Program-made: the position numbers and the translations under genes
NCBI RefSeq assembly: GCF_027921745.1
Contig: NC_079239.1
Coordinates: 3,127,501 to 3,191,500, forward strand
DNA length: 64,000 bases
Origin: Schizosaccharomyces osmophilus
Taxonomy: Eukaryota; Ascomycota; Schizosaccharomycetes; Schizosaccharomycetales; Schizosaccharomycetaceae
Direction: 5' to 3'
Notes under the pieces: model-generated
The model's database searches: none
What the model was told of the DNA's origin: nothing
What the model saw: only the letters and a program-made list of their open reading frames with translations
In this document: positions 54,430-64,000 of the stretch, piece after piece
How the letters are laid out: each line of letters starts with the position of its first letter
How positions within the stretch are numbered: the stretch's first letter is position 1

Positions 54430-57400
54430 ATGCAGAATGCTCGTCAAGTGCAAGCGAATGCAGTAAGTTCCCGTAGAAAGTCCTTGGATCCCCTTTCCGA
54501 TGGTACAGATCGCTCAGACGATTCTTTTGAAAAGAGTCACCGTCGGTCCCTGACTTATCTTTCAGAATTCTCGGCATCCATCTTTAGTAGTGAAGCAAAG
54601 AGAAAATCTCTAAATCGTCGCTCTTCGACTACCCAAGCACAGACCGAAGAAGCTATAAAAGCCCAACGGTGTTCTCGATCAGGCCACCGATATTCTCACT
54701 CTGATACTCGAAAAGGTTTGCCACTTACACCAAATGAACATAGGTTCAATGACGCTGATGGGTATTTTTCAAGCTCATATTTTGGCGAATATCAGCAGCA
54801 CCCGCAAGCTCACAATTCGCTTCAAAAAACCGGGTCTACCGATCATGTTAGCATAGACGATATTGATCGTGCAGTTGCTATAAGTCCGGGTGACACTACT
54901 ATAGCTGGACCTCCTCTGTTAAAGACTCCTAGTCACATAAGCCGCCCCCCTTTGCAACTTGAACGCAGCTTCAATAAAGGTTTGTTTCAGGCTAAGAGCT
55001 TTCGTACAGATGAAACTTTAGTCACACCTCCTGGATCGGCCTCATCTACTATAGTTGAAAATGCGGATCTTAACTCATTAGATAGCTTGAAAGTTAATGG
55101 ATATCCTTCGCACCCTTTAATCAAAGAACAGTCTTTATTGTCACCGAAACCGAGGGATGGTTATCTCAAGCCTTATATTTCTGACGTTGAAACACAGATA
55201 ACGCAACAGCATGAGCCAAGAAGACGCGAAGGTAGCTTTCGTAGTCGGCGTGACAGTCTCGGTTTATATTTTTCAACCAGTGAAGAACCCTTTGAAGACG
55301 AGGATGAGGATGAGGAATCCGAGACATCAGCGCATTATTGGGGACAATCCTTTCTTTCAATCCCATCCTTCATCGATAATGATTTGACGATTAATCCTAA
55401 GAATAAAGAACGTTTTGAATGGCAATATATGCTGAATTCTGTTCTTACGAGTGATATTGTGAAAATTGAAAAACTTCGTTTTCGGAAAATCGCTTCTTCA
55501 CAAAAAGACGATAATAGTAACTACTCTGAGAGTTTGTGGTTAGAAATTTGTTGTTGGCTTACCCATCGCTCTATTGATCATCAGAAAGAAGATTTTAAAC
55601 ATATGCGAGCGGGTATGATAGATTTACTGCTAGAAATACTGAATTTTCGTTGGGAGGAGGATCATCAAGGATCACCGATAGAGGCTGTTAATCGATTATT
55701 AAATAAACTAGAAAAATATGAAAGGTTATATCCGTCACGAAGGGCAATTCTTGCGGATCATAGTCTTTACGCCTCCGAGTCGTTCCAACATAAACTCGAC
55801 GTCCTTACCGCTTATTCTAATAGTATACATGCATTACTCTTACAAATTAACATTTTACGTAACTGGGTTGGAAATGACGATCTGGATATCACTAGAAGAA
55901 AATCCAACTTATCGAACAATTCGGCACAAATTTCTGATGGCCCTTTTGTTGAACGATTGTGCCGTGAATGCGGATTAATTCGTTCTTTCGAAGTTAAGAT
56001 CATGGTAGATATGAATTTTGTCCTTACAAAGATAAGTAATACTTTGGTAACTTATCGGGAAGAATTGAAACAGTGCAATCTTCCGCATTATGTGGATGAG
56101 TATATGCGTTTGGTATCCTTTCCATCTAAACTAATTAAGGAAATTTTAAGCTTACGCTTGTCTTATGCTGAAAGTATTATGAATGTATCGCCATTTACTA
56201 TAGACTCTCTTCTTTATGACCTACGAAGCGCAATGAGCTTAGCTGTCGATATTATGCAGCAACATGCCATACTTGTTGACCAAATTAGCAATGATCATTT
56301 AACTTCAGATGAAAGCCAAACATTAAATGATGTTTTGGTGACATCGCTCAAAGTATACTTCGACCTACTGAAACGAAAAGTCAATAATGGGTGTGCTTTA
56401 CATTATTTTAAGGAAACTGAAGTTTTGGAAGACGAATGGGAGTTTTTATCGAGCATATGCCCTTTTATTCAAAATGGATATCAACTAATGACAAAAAATT
56501 TGACGAGGTTTGTGAGTGACATACTGGTTAATATTAATCAGTACTTGAACGATCAATTGGAAGAACCGGATTTGACAACCCCCTCAATGATCACTTCCTT
56601 TTATATGAAGACCCTTGATTGTGTCCGAATACGTTTCAGGAAGTTAATGAACTTTGCTCGAACTTTGAAGTCTTGTATGGAAAATTCAAGTGAATACATT
56701 ATTCGCGAAGATGCATTGCCAGTTTTAATTCAGCGGTTATGTGAATCAAATCACGTATTGACATATACTGCAAGTATCGAACACGAAGGTGCATATGTCA
56801 TTGTCCCTGGTCAACTGGAGAATTCCCCGAACGTGCTACGTGAGGTTCTGTCTATGACTTTTAATCAAAAGCGCTTGCATTACGAGGGAATGATTCCATA
56901 TGTAATTGTAGTCTCCCCGAATACCTCTATATATTGGTCAGGACGTGTAATGGATCTGGACGTTCCTGAAGTTTCAATATCTATAGCTCCTAATCGTGTG
57001 AGATTGGTCACTGCGGTTACTGGAGATCAGCTATCTATAGCTCAGGAAATATTTAGTGAGTTGGTTGGTGATACTGTCAAGTTAGAAAACCCGTCCAAAG
57101 CGAATTCTTCTCTCGTCAATAAAGAAATGACAAGGACGAAGAAGCATGCACTTAAGCTAGCATTATCTTTACTCGATGCCATTCATTTAATTCGAATTAA
57201 TTATCATGGTCGGAATTGTCAAAATCTGATTCATTACTCTTTTTCATATGCTATCGAATTTGCTCAACGTTTAATGAGACTTTCGATTTTGGACCCATCA
57301 AGTTTGGGACCAATAAGAAGAAGGATGATTATGCTAGCTATTAGTTGGGTTGGGTTTATTTACGATGACTGTTCTCCCACTGACCGAAACACATTCCGAT

Positions 57401-58767
57401 GGACGGTAACAGCATTAGAGTTTGCAATGATTATGACCTATGGTTCGAATATATTAATGATTGACAGAAAATCATTTGAAGAATTAAGAGACAAAGTCGG
57501 AAAGTGTATGGCTCTCTTACTTTTACACTTTAATGTAATGGGTTCTTATAACACTGTGGAGAATCAGGGAGCAGATATGCCTGCTCGTTTAATTAAGCAC
57601 AATACCAGGCAGACGAAATTTAATGATGAAGAATGTAGTAACTTCGTGAAAGAAGAGGTAATGCGGCACATTTCCGAACTTGAAGCTCGTCGCAGGGAAT
57701 TCCTAACGCATTCACAATTGATTGGGCGCGTTCTAGACGATAATAGTGAAGAGAATAGACTGCTTAAGGAACTTGCGTCCGCGAAATCGAATATCACTAT
57801 TCGATGGCAGCAAGGCGAAGTCATTGGAAGTGGCTCTTTTGGTAGTGTCTATCGAGCTGTAAACTTAGATACTGGTGATTTGATGGCGGTGAAGACAGTC
57901 GCTCTTCATAAACCACGGATTTCAAGATCATTGATTAAACGGATCAAAGGTGAAATGATTATTTTGGAATTACTTGATCATCCAAACATAGTGTATTACT
58001 ACGGAATTGAGGTTCACCGTGAAAAAATAAACATATTTATGGAGCTATATCAAGGGTCAACTCTTGCCGAATTTTTGCGTTATGGAAGAATAGAAGATGA
58101 ACTGGTTATTCAAGTCTATGTTTTGCAGTTACTCGAAGGATTGGCTTACATACATTCATGCGGTGTTTCTCACCAAGATGTCAAACCTGAAAATATACTT
58201 TTTGACGACAATGGTGTTATGAAGTTCACTGATTTCGGATCAGCAAAGATTTCAGTTCCAACCGCGTCAAAAGTATATGAACAATTGACGTTACAAGAAA
58301 AAGAAGAATATGAAAAGGAGTTTCCTGAAAATCCTACGGCATCAAGATTCCATAGAGATAATACTCTAACTGGATCTCCTATGTATATGGCACCTGAACT
58401 ATTGCTTGGTACGAATACGGATAAAGTAGGCGCGATGGATATATGGTCGTTGGGTTGTGTTATTGTAGAAATGGCTACTGGTTCTCCTCCTTGGCCAAAA
58501 CTGGATAATCGCTTTTCGCTTATGTTGTATATATCGGCTCTAAATCCTCCGATCATACCACAAGATGATCAACTATCACCGATGGGTCAAAAATTTCTCA
58601 AGCGGTGCCTAACCACGGAACCAGAGAAACGGGCTACGGCAACGGATTTGCTTATGGATCCCTGGCTTTATGCACTCAGGGTTGGTACAGAGTTCGATCT
58701 ATTAAACAATTCCACGAAATTGAAAGAGGAGTCCTATTCCAATAGCGCAATCCCGATGGAGCTTTAG
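54430..58767 (+). CDS. win1: MAP kinase kinase kinase Win1 (stress pathway)
   Basis: Upstream kinase of the Wis1-Sty1 stress MAPK cascade; S. pombe has the paralogues Win1 and Wis4. 1445 aa, single exon. The long N-terminal regulatory region has a disordered Ser-rich first 320 residues and a helical MEKK4-like middle. The kinase domain starts near residue 1124: glycine loop GSGSFGSVY, K1155 (MAVK), DFGSAK, GSPMYMAPELL, DIWSLGCVI. The catalytic loop reads H-Q-D-V-K-P-E-N with Gln1249 where HRD kinases have Arg. Position after etd1 makes it Win1, although rpl30 follows it here as rpl3001 follows wis4 in S. pombe. Confidence 0.9.
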   Translation: MQNARQVQANAVSSRRKSLDPLSDGTDRSDDSFEKSHRRSLTYLSEFSASIFSSEAKRKSLNRRSSTTQAQTEEAIKAQRCSRSGHRYSHSDTRKGLPLTPNEHRFNDADGYFSSSYFGEYQQHPQAHNSLQKTGSTDHVSIDDIDRAVAISPGDTTIAGPPLLKTPSHISRPPLQLERSFNKGLFQAKSFRTDETLVTPPGSASSTIVENADLNSLDSLKVNGYPSHPLIKEQSLLSPKPRDGYLKPYISDVETQITQQHEPRRREGSFRSRRDSLGLYFSTSEEPFEDEDEDEESETSAHYWGQSFLSIPSFIDNDLTINPKNKERFEWQYMLNSVLTSDIVKIEKLRFRKIASSQKDDNSNYSESLWLEICCWLTHRSIDHQKEDFKHMRAGMIDLLLEILNFRWEEDHQGSPIEAVNRLLNKLEKYERLYPSRRAILADHSLYASESFQHKLDVLTAYSNSIHALLLQINILRNWVGNDDLDITRRKSNLSNNSAQISDGPFVERLCRECGLIRSFEVKIMVDMNFVLTKISNTLVTYREELKQCNLPHYVDEYMRLVSFPSKLIKEILSLRLSYAESIMNVSPFTIDSLLYDLRSAMSLAVDIMQQHAILVDQISNDHLTSDESQTLNDVLVTSLKVYFDLLKRKVNNGCALHYFKETEVLEDEWEFLSSICPFIQNGYQLMTKNLTRFVSDILVNINQYLNDQLEEPDLTTPSMITSFYMKTLDCVRIRFRKLMNFARTLKSCMENSSEYIIREDALPVLIQRLCESNHVLTYTASIEHEGAYVIVPGQLENSPNVLREVLSMTFNQKRLHYEGMIPYVIVVSPNTSIYWSGRVMDLDVPEVSISIAPNRVRLVTAVTGDQLSIAQEIFSELVGDTVKLENPSKANSSLVNKEMTRTKKHALKLALSLLDAIHLIRINYHGRNCQNLIHYSFSYAIEFAQRLMRLSILDPSSLGPIRRRMIMLAISWVGFIYDDCSPTDRNTFRWTVTALEFAMIMTYGSNILMIDRKSFEELRDKVGKCMALLLLHFNVMGSYNTVENQGADMPARLIKHNTRQTKFNDEECSNFVKEEVMRHISELEARRREFLTHSQLIGRVLDDNSEENRLLKELASAKSNITIRWQQGEVIGSGSFGSVYRAVNLDTGDLMAVKTVALHKPRISRSLIKRIKGEMIILELLDHPNIVYYYGIEVHREKINIFMELYQGSTLAEFLRYGRIEDELVIQVYVLQLLEGLAYIHSCGVSHQDVKPENILFDDNGVMKFTDFGSAKISVPTASKVYEQLTLQEKEEYEKEFPENPTASRFHRDNTLTGSPMYMAPELLLGTNTDKVGAMDIWSLGCVIVEMATGSPPWPKLDNRFSLMLYISALNPPIIPQDDQLSPMGQKFLKRCLTTEPEKRATATDLLMDPWLYALRVGTEFDLLNNSTKLKEESYSNSAIPMEL

Positions 58768-59323
58768 ACTTAGGAGAGAAAGCAGGCTATTCTCTTTGAG
58801 TTCCAATGACTCGTTTTGCCAAAAGGAGCAACACTCCGATAATGGAATGTATATGTACGCTAATTTAAGAATGCCTTCGGTAATGGGGTTTTTTTTTTCC
58901 AGTTTAACTTTTTGGTTGATAATGTTTTTATTTACTTTAGAATTTGCATGAACTAGATGTTAATTTATATTAATATTTAATATTCTATATTCTATAAGGG
59001 TATTTGCAAATACTGGATTCGAGATTCGTAGCTAAAAGGGAAGTGGTTCGCAGACTTTTGCAAAAGTCCAGTAAACCCATATGCTTTTAGCTACAGTACA
59101 TACACTATTGATGTTCACTACATGACTTTACCATGACAACTTACTCTTTCAAACTTTTAAACAGAACTTCAACCGAACTTCTCATAGGCTACGCACGATA
59201 ATAAACTGATTGAAAAAATACATTCAATGGGGAACCCAAAGTATATCTTATCCAAATGTTGTTTTTCCTTTAACCAGCAACTTTTTTATTGAAATGACAG
59301 CGGAGAGTAATTTCCGTTGCTTT
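58768..59323. other. Convergent intergenic win1 / rpl30
   Basis: 556 bp. It contains a palindrome GTATTTGCAAATAC at 59000..59013 and the nested hairpin at 59028..59094. Confidence 0.55.
59028..59094. repeat. 67-bp nested inverted repeat / imperfect long hairpin
   Basis: Outer arms GTAGCTAAAAG (59028..59038) and CTTTTAGCTAC (59084..59094) are perfect 11-bp inverted repeats. A perfect 16-bp palindrome GACTTTTGCAAAAGTC lies in the centre (59053..59068). GGTT and AACC between them can pair as a third helix. About 21 pairs are possible. No coding sense. Confidence 0.75.
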
Positions 59324-59913
59324 TTACTGATTAAGGATATCAGAATCACCGGCGTCCATGATTGCAAGGACACCAACGCGGAAAAGACGACCAGAGGCAG
59401 TACCTAAATCAATGCTAAAATGCGAGTTAGCATGTTACAATTCGACTCCCACTTAAGATCTTTGTCGAAATAAAGATATTGACAAAAATTCCTATGACAT
59501 TCGTTTAGGAAGGACATGAGGCTGAGACTTGAAGTTTCATAAATTTCATATGTTTTATTGGGCATGTTTCAGATGGTCAAAAAATCCACAGTTCTCATGC
59601 ACTCAGCCCTTCGTAAAGAACCTCATACTGCAATAATTACTTACTTTGAACCATTGTAATGGTGAACAGAGCACTTGCTAAGCATAGCATAATATTCCAA
59701 CTCAGACTTGCGAAGGGCAGGAGTATTACCGGCAAGGAGGATGAGTTTAGCCTTTCCGGAGCGAAGAGCCTTCAAGGAAGACTTGTAACCCAAGACATAT
59801 TTACCACTCTTCATGGTCAAAGCCAACTTGGAGTTGATGGTATCACCAGACTTCTTAGTCTTCTTGGTGAGGCTAACAGCTTGAGCGGTTTGAGGAGCTT
59901 GAGGAGCAGACAT
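59324..59913 (-). CDS. rpl3002: 60S ribosomal protein L30 (eL30), two exons
   Basis: Large-subunit protein at the subunit interface. Exon 1 is 59645..59913 and exon 2 is 59324..59414, giving 119 aa. The 230-nt intron has donor GTAAGT, branch CTAAC and acceptor TTTTAG, joining HHYNGS to [14 protein letters not shown]. The body ([48 protein letters not shown]) is typical eL30. Near the acceptor a second TTTAG lies inside the coding part (59404) and would shift the frame if used. HomolD/HomolE boxes lie upstream. Beside atl1, it corresponds to S. pombe rpl3002. Confidence 0.95.
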
Positions 59914-60040
59914 TTTTGCGGTTTTCTAATTGTTTTTATTGAAAGAATGAACCAAACTCGGAAATCTCAAGACTTTGCAGCAGCGGCTGTTGTTACAATT
60001 TAGTTACGACAATATTTCACAGGATTGTTTCATTTATAAA

Positions 60041-60058
60041 CAGTCACTACCCTACCCT
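60041..60058 (-). promoter_or_regulatory. HomolD + HomolE boxes of rpl30
   Basis: CAGTCACT (60041..60048) is directly joined to ACCCTACCCT (60049..60058). This is the fission-yeast ribosomal-protein promoter pair, with HomolD about 128 bp upstream of the ATG. The HomolD copy differs from consensus at its last base. Confidence 0.88.
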
Positions 60059-60837
60059 ATACATTTTTGACAAATTTTTTTGGATATAACGTAGTATACA
60101 ATAACTCACTAAATAGTAAACAAATCAGTAAAGTAAATAAACAGTAGTCATTTTTATTTTTCTCGTCTGGTTCTTTGAATAAAATTGTATCTAACTGATT
60201 TGTCGTGTAATGAAGTCAAATTTCACATTTAAAATTGCGTTTTTTCGCATAGCTGAAAAACTTGTATTATATCAATAAATTGAGATGGCATCTTAAGTGT
60301 CATTCGTAGAATTTCATTGTATGTATTTTCTCAAGTATACTACTATACTACTATATTGATGATTAAAGGTGATGGAAATGATTCTTTATCTTGCAGGTTT
60401 TTGCCAATAGCTCGCTCACGACACATCAATAGAGAGGTGTCAAGGTTGAAGAAATGCATTCCAATTCACTTTGGCGTGCCTTTCCTGAGTTATTAAAAAA
60501 AAGTTCTTTTCTACACCGAATGATATTCCAACAGTCGTCTTTTGGTTTAATTTATATGTCCGTTTCGAATCTGCATTTGTACTGAATATTACTATCTCAG
60601 TTCAAGGGATCTTCCATATTCATTAACCCCAAGATCAATTTCTCATATCTTTTAGATTTGAGCTTTGTATTGTCATACTTTAGAGAGCCGTCGCTATTCT
60701 TTTCCAGAAGGATTTAATGAAAGGCCTCCAGTTTATGGTCTTTTAGTTAATACAGATTGGCTTGCCTTAGAAACTCTCTAAAGACTTAAGTATATTTTTA
60801 CTAAAAGTTCATATTCCAGAGAAAGAACCCGAAAAAA
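60059..60837. other. Divergent intergenic rpl30 / atl1
   Basis: A forkhead-like GTAAACAAA near 60117 and a short TACTACTATA direct repeat near 60338. No gene recognised. Confidence 0.5.
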
Positions 60838-61209
60838 ATGCGCATGGACGAGTTTTATACTCGCGTGTATGATATGGTGTGTGAAATACCATATGGACGA
60901 GTTTGTACATACAGCCAAATTGCCAAGGCCGTTGAAGCTCCAACATATTCTCGACATGTGGGACAGGCTCTCAAATTCTTGCATCCTGAATCCCACGTCC
61001 CATGGCACCGTGTTGTCAACAGCCGTGGGTGTATTTCCAAACGCGATGTATCTAGTGGTGAGCAAAGACAGAAAGATCGTCTTGAAGAAGAAGGAGTTGA
61101 AGTCTGGCAAACAAGTATTGGTGAATACAAGATTAGCTTAAAAGACTCTCTTTGGCAACCAACTGCACCTTTTCCAGTTTTGGATTATTCCTCGTCTTCT
61201 CCATCATAG
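60838..61209 (+). CDS. atl1: Alkyltransferase-like DNA repair protein Atl1
   Basis: Binds O6-alkylguanine, bends the DNA and channels the lesion to nucleotide-excision repair without removing the alkyl group. 123 aa, single exon. The MGMT active-site PCHR is replaced by PWHR (W56), the defining mark of the family. Y25 and R39, the base-flipping residues known for S. pombe Atl1, are kept. The tail after residue 108 is an added Ser/Pro-rich stretch of about 15 residues. Position matches SPAC1250.04c. Confidence 0.96.
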   Translation: MRMDEFYTRVYDMVCEIPYGRVCTYSQIAKAVEAPTYSRHVGQALKFLHPESHVPWHRVVNSRGCISKRDVSSGEQRQKDRLEEEGVEVWQTSIGEYKISLKDSLWQPTAPFPVLDYSSSSPS

Positions 61210-61397
61210 GAAAGCGAAAGTTAGTTTTATAGTTGCTTTTGGTGTATCATGTCCTTACCTACAAGAACTTCATTTACTAATCTGCCTGCTTACGTCGCAG
61301 GTGTACACTAAAATTCTCGAAACCATATATTTATTCTTCCTCTTTTAATTTAAATAAAAAATTTTAATTCCAAAATTACTTTACAGTATATGATCGT

Positions 61398-61892
61398 TTA
61401 GTTTTCACGTGCAGCTTCAACATTTCCCATTTCTTCGTCATGGCCCCCATTATTATTAGTAGTATTTTCAGGTTGTGCATGGTCATCAGGAAAACGGTTC
61501 GGTTGAATACTTTGGGTTTCCTGTTCAACTTCCATATCGGCTTCCGCATCCAGCTTTTGTGATGCTTTTTCTGGTTGGTTTTTGGGGATGAGGCGGATTT
61601 GTTCCAAAACAAGCCTTCTTTGACAAACAAGTAAATCCTTGTTTGATAGTTCAACATCGTTTCTTACGGGAACGACAATGTCTGTACCGATGCAATGGAA
61701 CCATGTTCCTCGAAAAAACATGCCCCCGATTCGAACAATGGGATGAAGCGTATCAAGACCCATAATAACAAGATCATCCATCGGCTGAAAATCCACTGAA
61801 GAATTTTTGAACTGAAAAATAATGTTTTCCAAACCCTCTTCCTCCTTCTCTCTCCCTTCTTCTACTTCATGACTTGGCGAACTGTTGTACAT
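61398..61892 (-). CDS. sfc7: TFIIIC subunit Sfc7 (TFIIIC sub6/tau55-related)
   Basis: 164 aa from the only ATG in its frame, at 61892. The TFIIIC_sub6 domain spans residues about 25-75: [20 protein letters not shown] and [27 protein letters not shown], the triple-barrel fold used to dimerise TFIIIC subunits. The tail is acidic and Asn/Gln-rich. Its start overlaps the end of ubc14 by 26 bp in another frame on the same strand, so it must use an own transcript, splicing or reinitiation. It is SPAC1250.07 in S. pombe if memory is right. Confidence 0.83.
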   Translation of the reverse strand: MYNSSPSHEVEEGREKEEEGLENIIFQFKNSSVDFQPMDDLVIMGLDTLHPIVRIGGMFFRGTWFHCIGTDIVVPVRNDVELSNKDLLVCQRRLVLEQIRLIPKNQPEKASQKLDAEADMEVEQETQSIQPNRFPDDHAQPENTTNNNGGHDEEMGNVEAAREN

Positions 61893-62572
61893 AATCTCGA
61901 GCAATTTTCTCAAACGCAGGACGATCGTTATTGTATTGCTCTGCAACGGATGGGCTTAATGGGTCGTCTGGATTGGGCTCAATTAAGAGATGAATCACTT
62001 GTTCAAGGATACTCCTTAGCTTCACACTAGGCTTGAACACTTGAGGTCTTAAAATAGGCAAACAAATATTCCCTTCTGAATCAAACTATATATCTTGTTA
62101 GTGTTTATAAAATAGAAAACTGCACATGTGCCTATCGCTTGCAGCTGCAACTCCTTGTAAATTCCATCAACCATAACGGTTGCAAGCTTAATACAACGCA
62201 TACTTCAAAAAGACAGAAGAAAAGCCTAGATAAATGAGCACTTACATTGGGATGATATATTCTGGTTGTAAACTGAGCAGTTGGAGGTTGAAATGGGTAA
62301 TCAGGACGAAATGCTAAGGTAAAATGGAATGTACCTCCAACGTACACAGAATCACGAGGCCCTGCAACTGCACAGTTCCACTGGTAAAGATTCTCGTTTG
62401 CCAAAGAACAGCGTAAGTTGGAAATGGGATTTTCCTGTAAGTCTGCAAATTCCTATACCACAATGTGTCAATGTCAAAACTATTCTAAGTTTATATATCT
62501 TTGAAAAGTTCTAATTAAATATAAACATACTTTGTTGATTCTTCGTACACTTGCTGATGAAGGAGATGTCAT
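61867..62572 (-). CDS. ubc14: Ubiquitin-conjugating enzyme E2 Ubc14, three exons
   Basis: E2 of 155 aa. Exons 62531..62572, 62246..62452 and 61867..62085; introns 78 and 160 nt. They join in phase 0 to give [16 protein letters not shown] and [17 protein letters not shown]. The UBC fold is complete: [10 protein letters not shown], the HPN motif (residues 81-83) and the active-site C91. The C-terminus [19 protein letters not shown] matches S. pombe Ubc14 closely, which has the same length. The final 26 bp overlap sfc7. Confidence 0.94.
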
Positions 62573-63081
62573 TTGTTAAAGGCAAAGTTCAATTGAGTAT
62601 TTAAGAATACTAAAAAATCATATATCAGGTAAAACGAATATTGAAAATGCTCTATATATAATGAATTTTGAAACTAATTCAATTTCTTCTGTTTAGATTT
62701 CAACAGAGACGTTTCATTTCATCTTCATATAGGGGTCGGTTTTCAACACTACTATGTTTGACATCTAAATTGAATGACTAAATATTTTTATTATCAAAAA
62801 TCGTCGGATTCTTTGACTATGGAACTTTCCAATTCCAAGCTACCTTCAAGCAGTTGATTTGTTTTACCACTTGTGTGTTATATTAAGAAATGGGCAACTA
62901 CTAGAGTATAATACTCCTAAAGCAGTCGAGAATATCTCTTACACTTCATTTTTTTATCAATTTCTTCTGGATAAAAGCATACTTTTTTATTGCACATAAA
63001 CTCGGTAATTAAAACGGACAAACAACATCATAATAATCTTTCATAGATCGTTTCTTGCCTCTTCTAAAACGAATTCAGACC
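62573..63081. other. Intergenic upstream of ubc14
   Basis: 509 bp, AT-rich, between two minus-strand genes. Nothing recognised. Confidence 0.5.
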
Positions 63082-63770
63082 TTAACTGTCTTTACTTTGA
63101 TCTTCTTGGGCAGAAATAGCTTCCTTGTGGACGAATCCATATTTTGCAAAGATCATTCCGAGAACGAACGCTGTAGCGACTAATTTCCACTGACTCATAT
63201 CTGCTGAAGTTCTAACAAGATGGTTAATATACTGAAATGGGATCTACTCAATATTCACTGACAACATGAACAAGCTGCTGAAGGTGAAAGTAGCCAGATT
63301 TCGATTAATTCCATTAAGGAAAGACTTTTTCGGCTCCTTTTCGGAAGGGTTTTGTTCTTTACAATCTTGATGATCGTTTGATTCTATACAAGCAGGATTT
63401 TCCACAGAAGCTGCTTCTTGAGCTAATGATTTCGAATTCGATTTCTTTTCAGTAGCATTAGTTGAACTTGGTTTCTTCTCATTTTGCTTTTCCTTTTTAT
63501 CTTTATTTCCAATTTCCTTTTGCTTTTCGACTTCTTCCTTTTGAGCGTCTTCCCATGGTTGCAAAACATTATATTCGTTGAATCGTGCATTGGCATATTT
63601 GAGCCATTCTTCAGGCGAGCGAGAAACGCCCTTCTTTCTGTTTATTAATCTAAACATATAAAAGCAGTTATTTTGTAGTATTCACGGGGAATATGTTTCT
63701 TTCATATTCACTTGTTTACTAAACTGGGCTGTATCAACAGACCATAGGACCCATAAACAATACACTTCAT
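63082..63770 (-). CDS. Unidentified protein with C-terminal membrane span, exons tentative
   Basis: Clear coding exon 63248..63649 (RKKGVSRSPEEWLKYANARF ... Lys/Glu/Ser-rich linker). A 36-nt intron (donor GTAGAT, branch-like ATTAAC) appears to join NIE to TSADMSQWKLVATAFVLGMI, a hydrophobic tail ending at 63082. Upstream, a 62-nt intron (donor GTGAAT, weaker) may join PSLVN, starting from an ATG at 63770, for 196 aa. The frame upstream of that ATG is also hydrophobic (LFTYLICLLLIFVELF), so a further 5' exon is possible. I do not recognise the family. In S. pombe the gene after ubc14/sfc7 is, from memory, mug95, but I cannot confirm homology. The short RSPEEW..YANARF..Y stretch faintly resembles the DUF3336 head of patatin lipases. 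Confidence 0.5.
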
Positions 63771-64000
63771 CACATTTACAAACAACTCCACAAAAATCAA
63801 AAGCAAACATATCAAATATGTAAATAGAAAACTAAATGTTTCTTTGGGTGGGTTAGACTCATTAACGATGTATTTATAATAATTAGTTTTATTAGTGTAC
63901 AAAAAAATTGAGCGATCATACAAAAGCCCAAATTATAACAAACTTTTATGAACATCAAAACTGAAAGAGATTCCTTGGAAATTCAAAAAATGATGTTTCG

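Noticed and set aside
59028-59100. Calling the win1/rpl30 hairpin an H/ACA snoRNA
   Set aside because: The ACA after the stem fits, but the distance from pocket to ACA exceeds the usual 14-16 nt and no H box or second hairpin is clear.

Overview
The window is fission-yeast nuclear DNA (genus Schizosaccharomyces). AT-rich intergenic DNA, short introns with GTATGT/GTAAGT donors and CTAAC-type branch sites, HomolD/HomolE ribosomal-protein promoter boxes, the Eso1 polymerase-acetyltransferase fusion, and gene order shared with S. pombe all point there. Divergence from the S. pombe proteins I remember, and AT content judged by eye, suggest the S. octosporus / S. cryophilus / S. osmophilus group rather than S. 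pombe or S. japonicus; I cannot name the species. S. pombe names and positions are from memory.

Layout. (a) 0-17 kb: rps3, fkh2, a Zn2Cys6 transcription factor and erg24, in the order known from the S. pombe chromosome II rps3 region, then an Stb3-type protein and an amino-acid permease. (b) 17-30 kb: eaf7, ale1, eso1, a triglyceride/steryl-ester lipase, meu7 (amylase homologue) and a mitoribosomal SOD-fold protein, matching the S. pombe SPBC16A3 block. (c) 30-32 kb: a PQ-loop membrane protein at an apparent synteny junction. (d) 32-64 kb: psp3, asa1, red1, mcp3, och1, rgf2, eIF4A, etd1, win1, rpl30, atl1, sfc7/ubc14 and a partly resolved last gene, matching the S. pombe chromosome I SPAC1006-SPAC1250 block.

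The genes are mostly independent housekeeping, wall, signalling and meiotic genes. There are no operons, but sfc7 and ubc14 overlap on one strand. I resolved splice structures for rps3, fkh2, the Zn2Cys6 factor, eaf7, ale1, the lipase, red1, rgf2, etd1, rpl30 and ubc14. Their predicted lengths agree closely with the S. pombe proteins where I remember those. I recognised no tRNA, rRNA, CRISPR array or transposon.

Most worth a second look: a 67-bp nested hairpin between win1 and rpl30; paired hairpins with the same arms downstream of eIF4A; the ubc14/sfc7 overlap; the meu7 pseudo-amylase whose B-domain position is filled by seven 22-residue acidic repeats and which lacks two catalytic Asp; an HQD instead of HRD motif in Win1; clusters of forkhead (FLEX-like) sites upstream of mcp3, meu7 and the permease; and the synteny junction.
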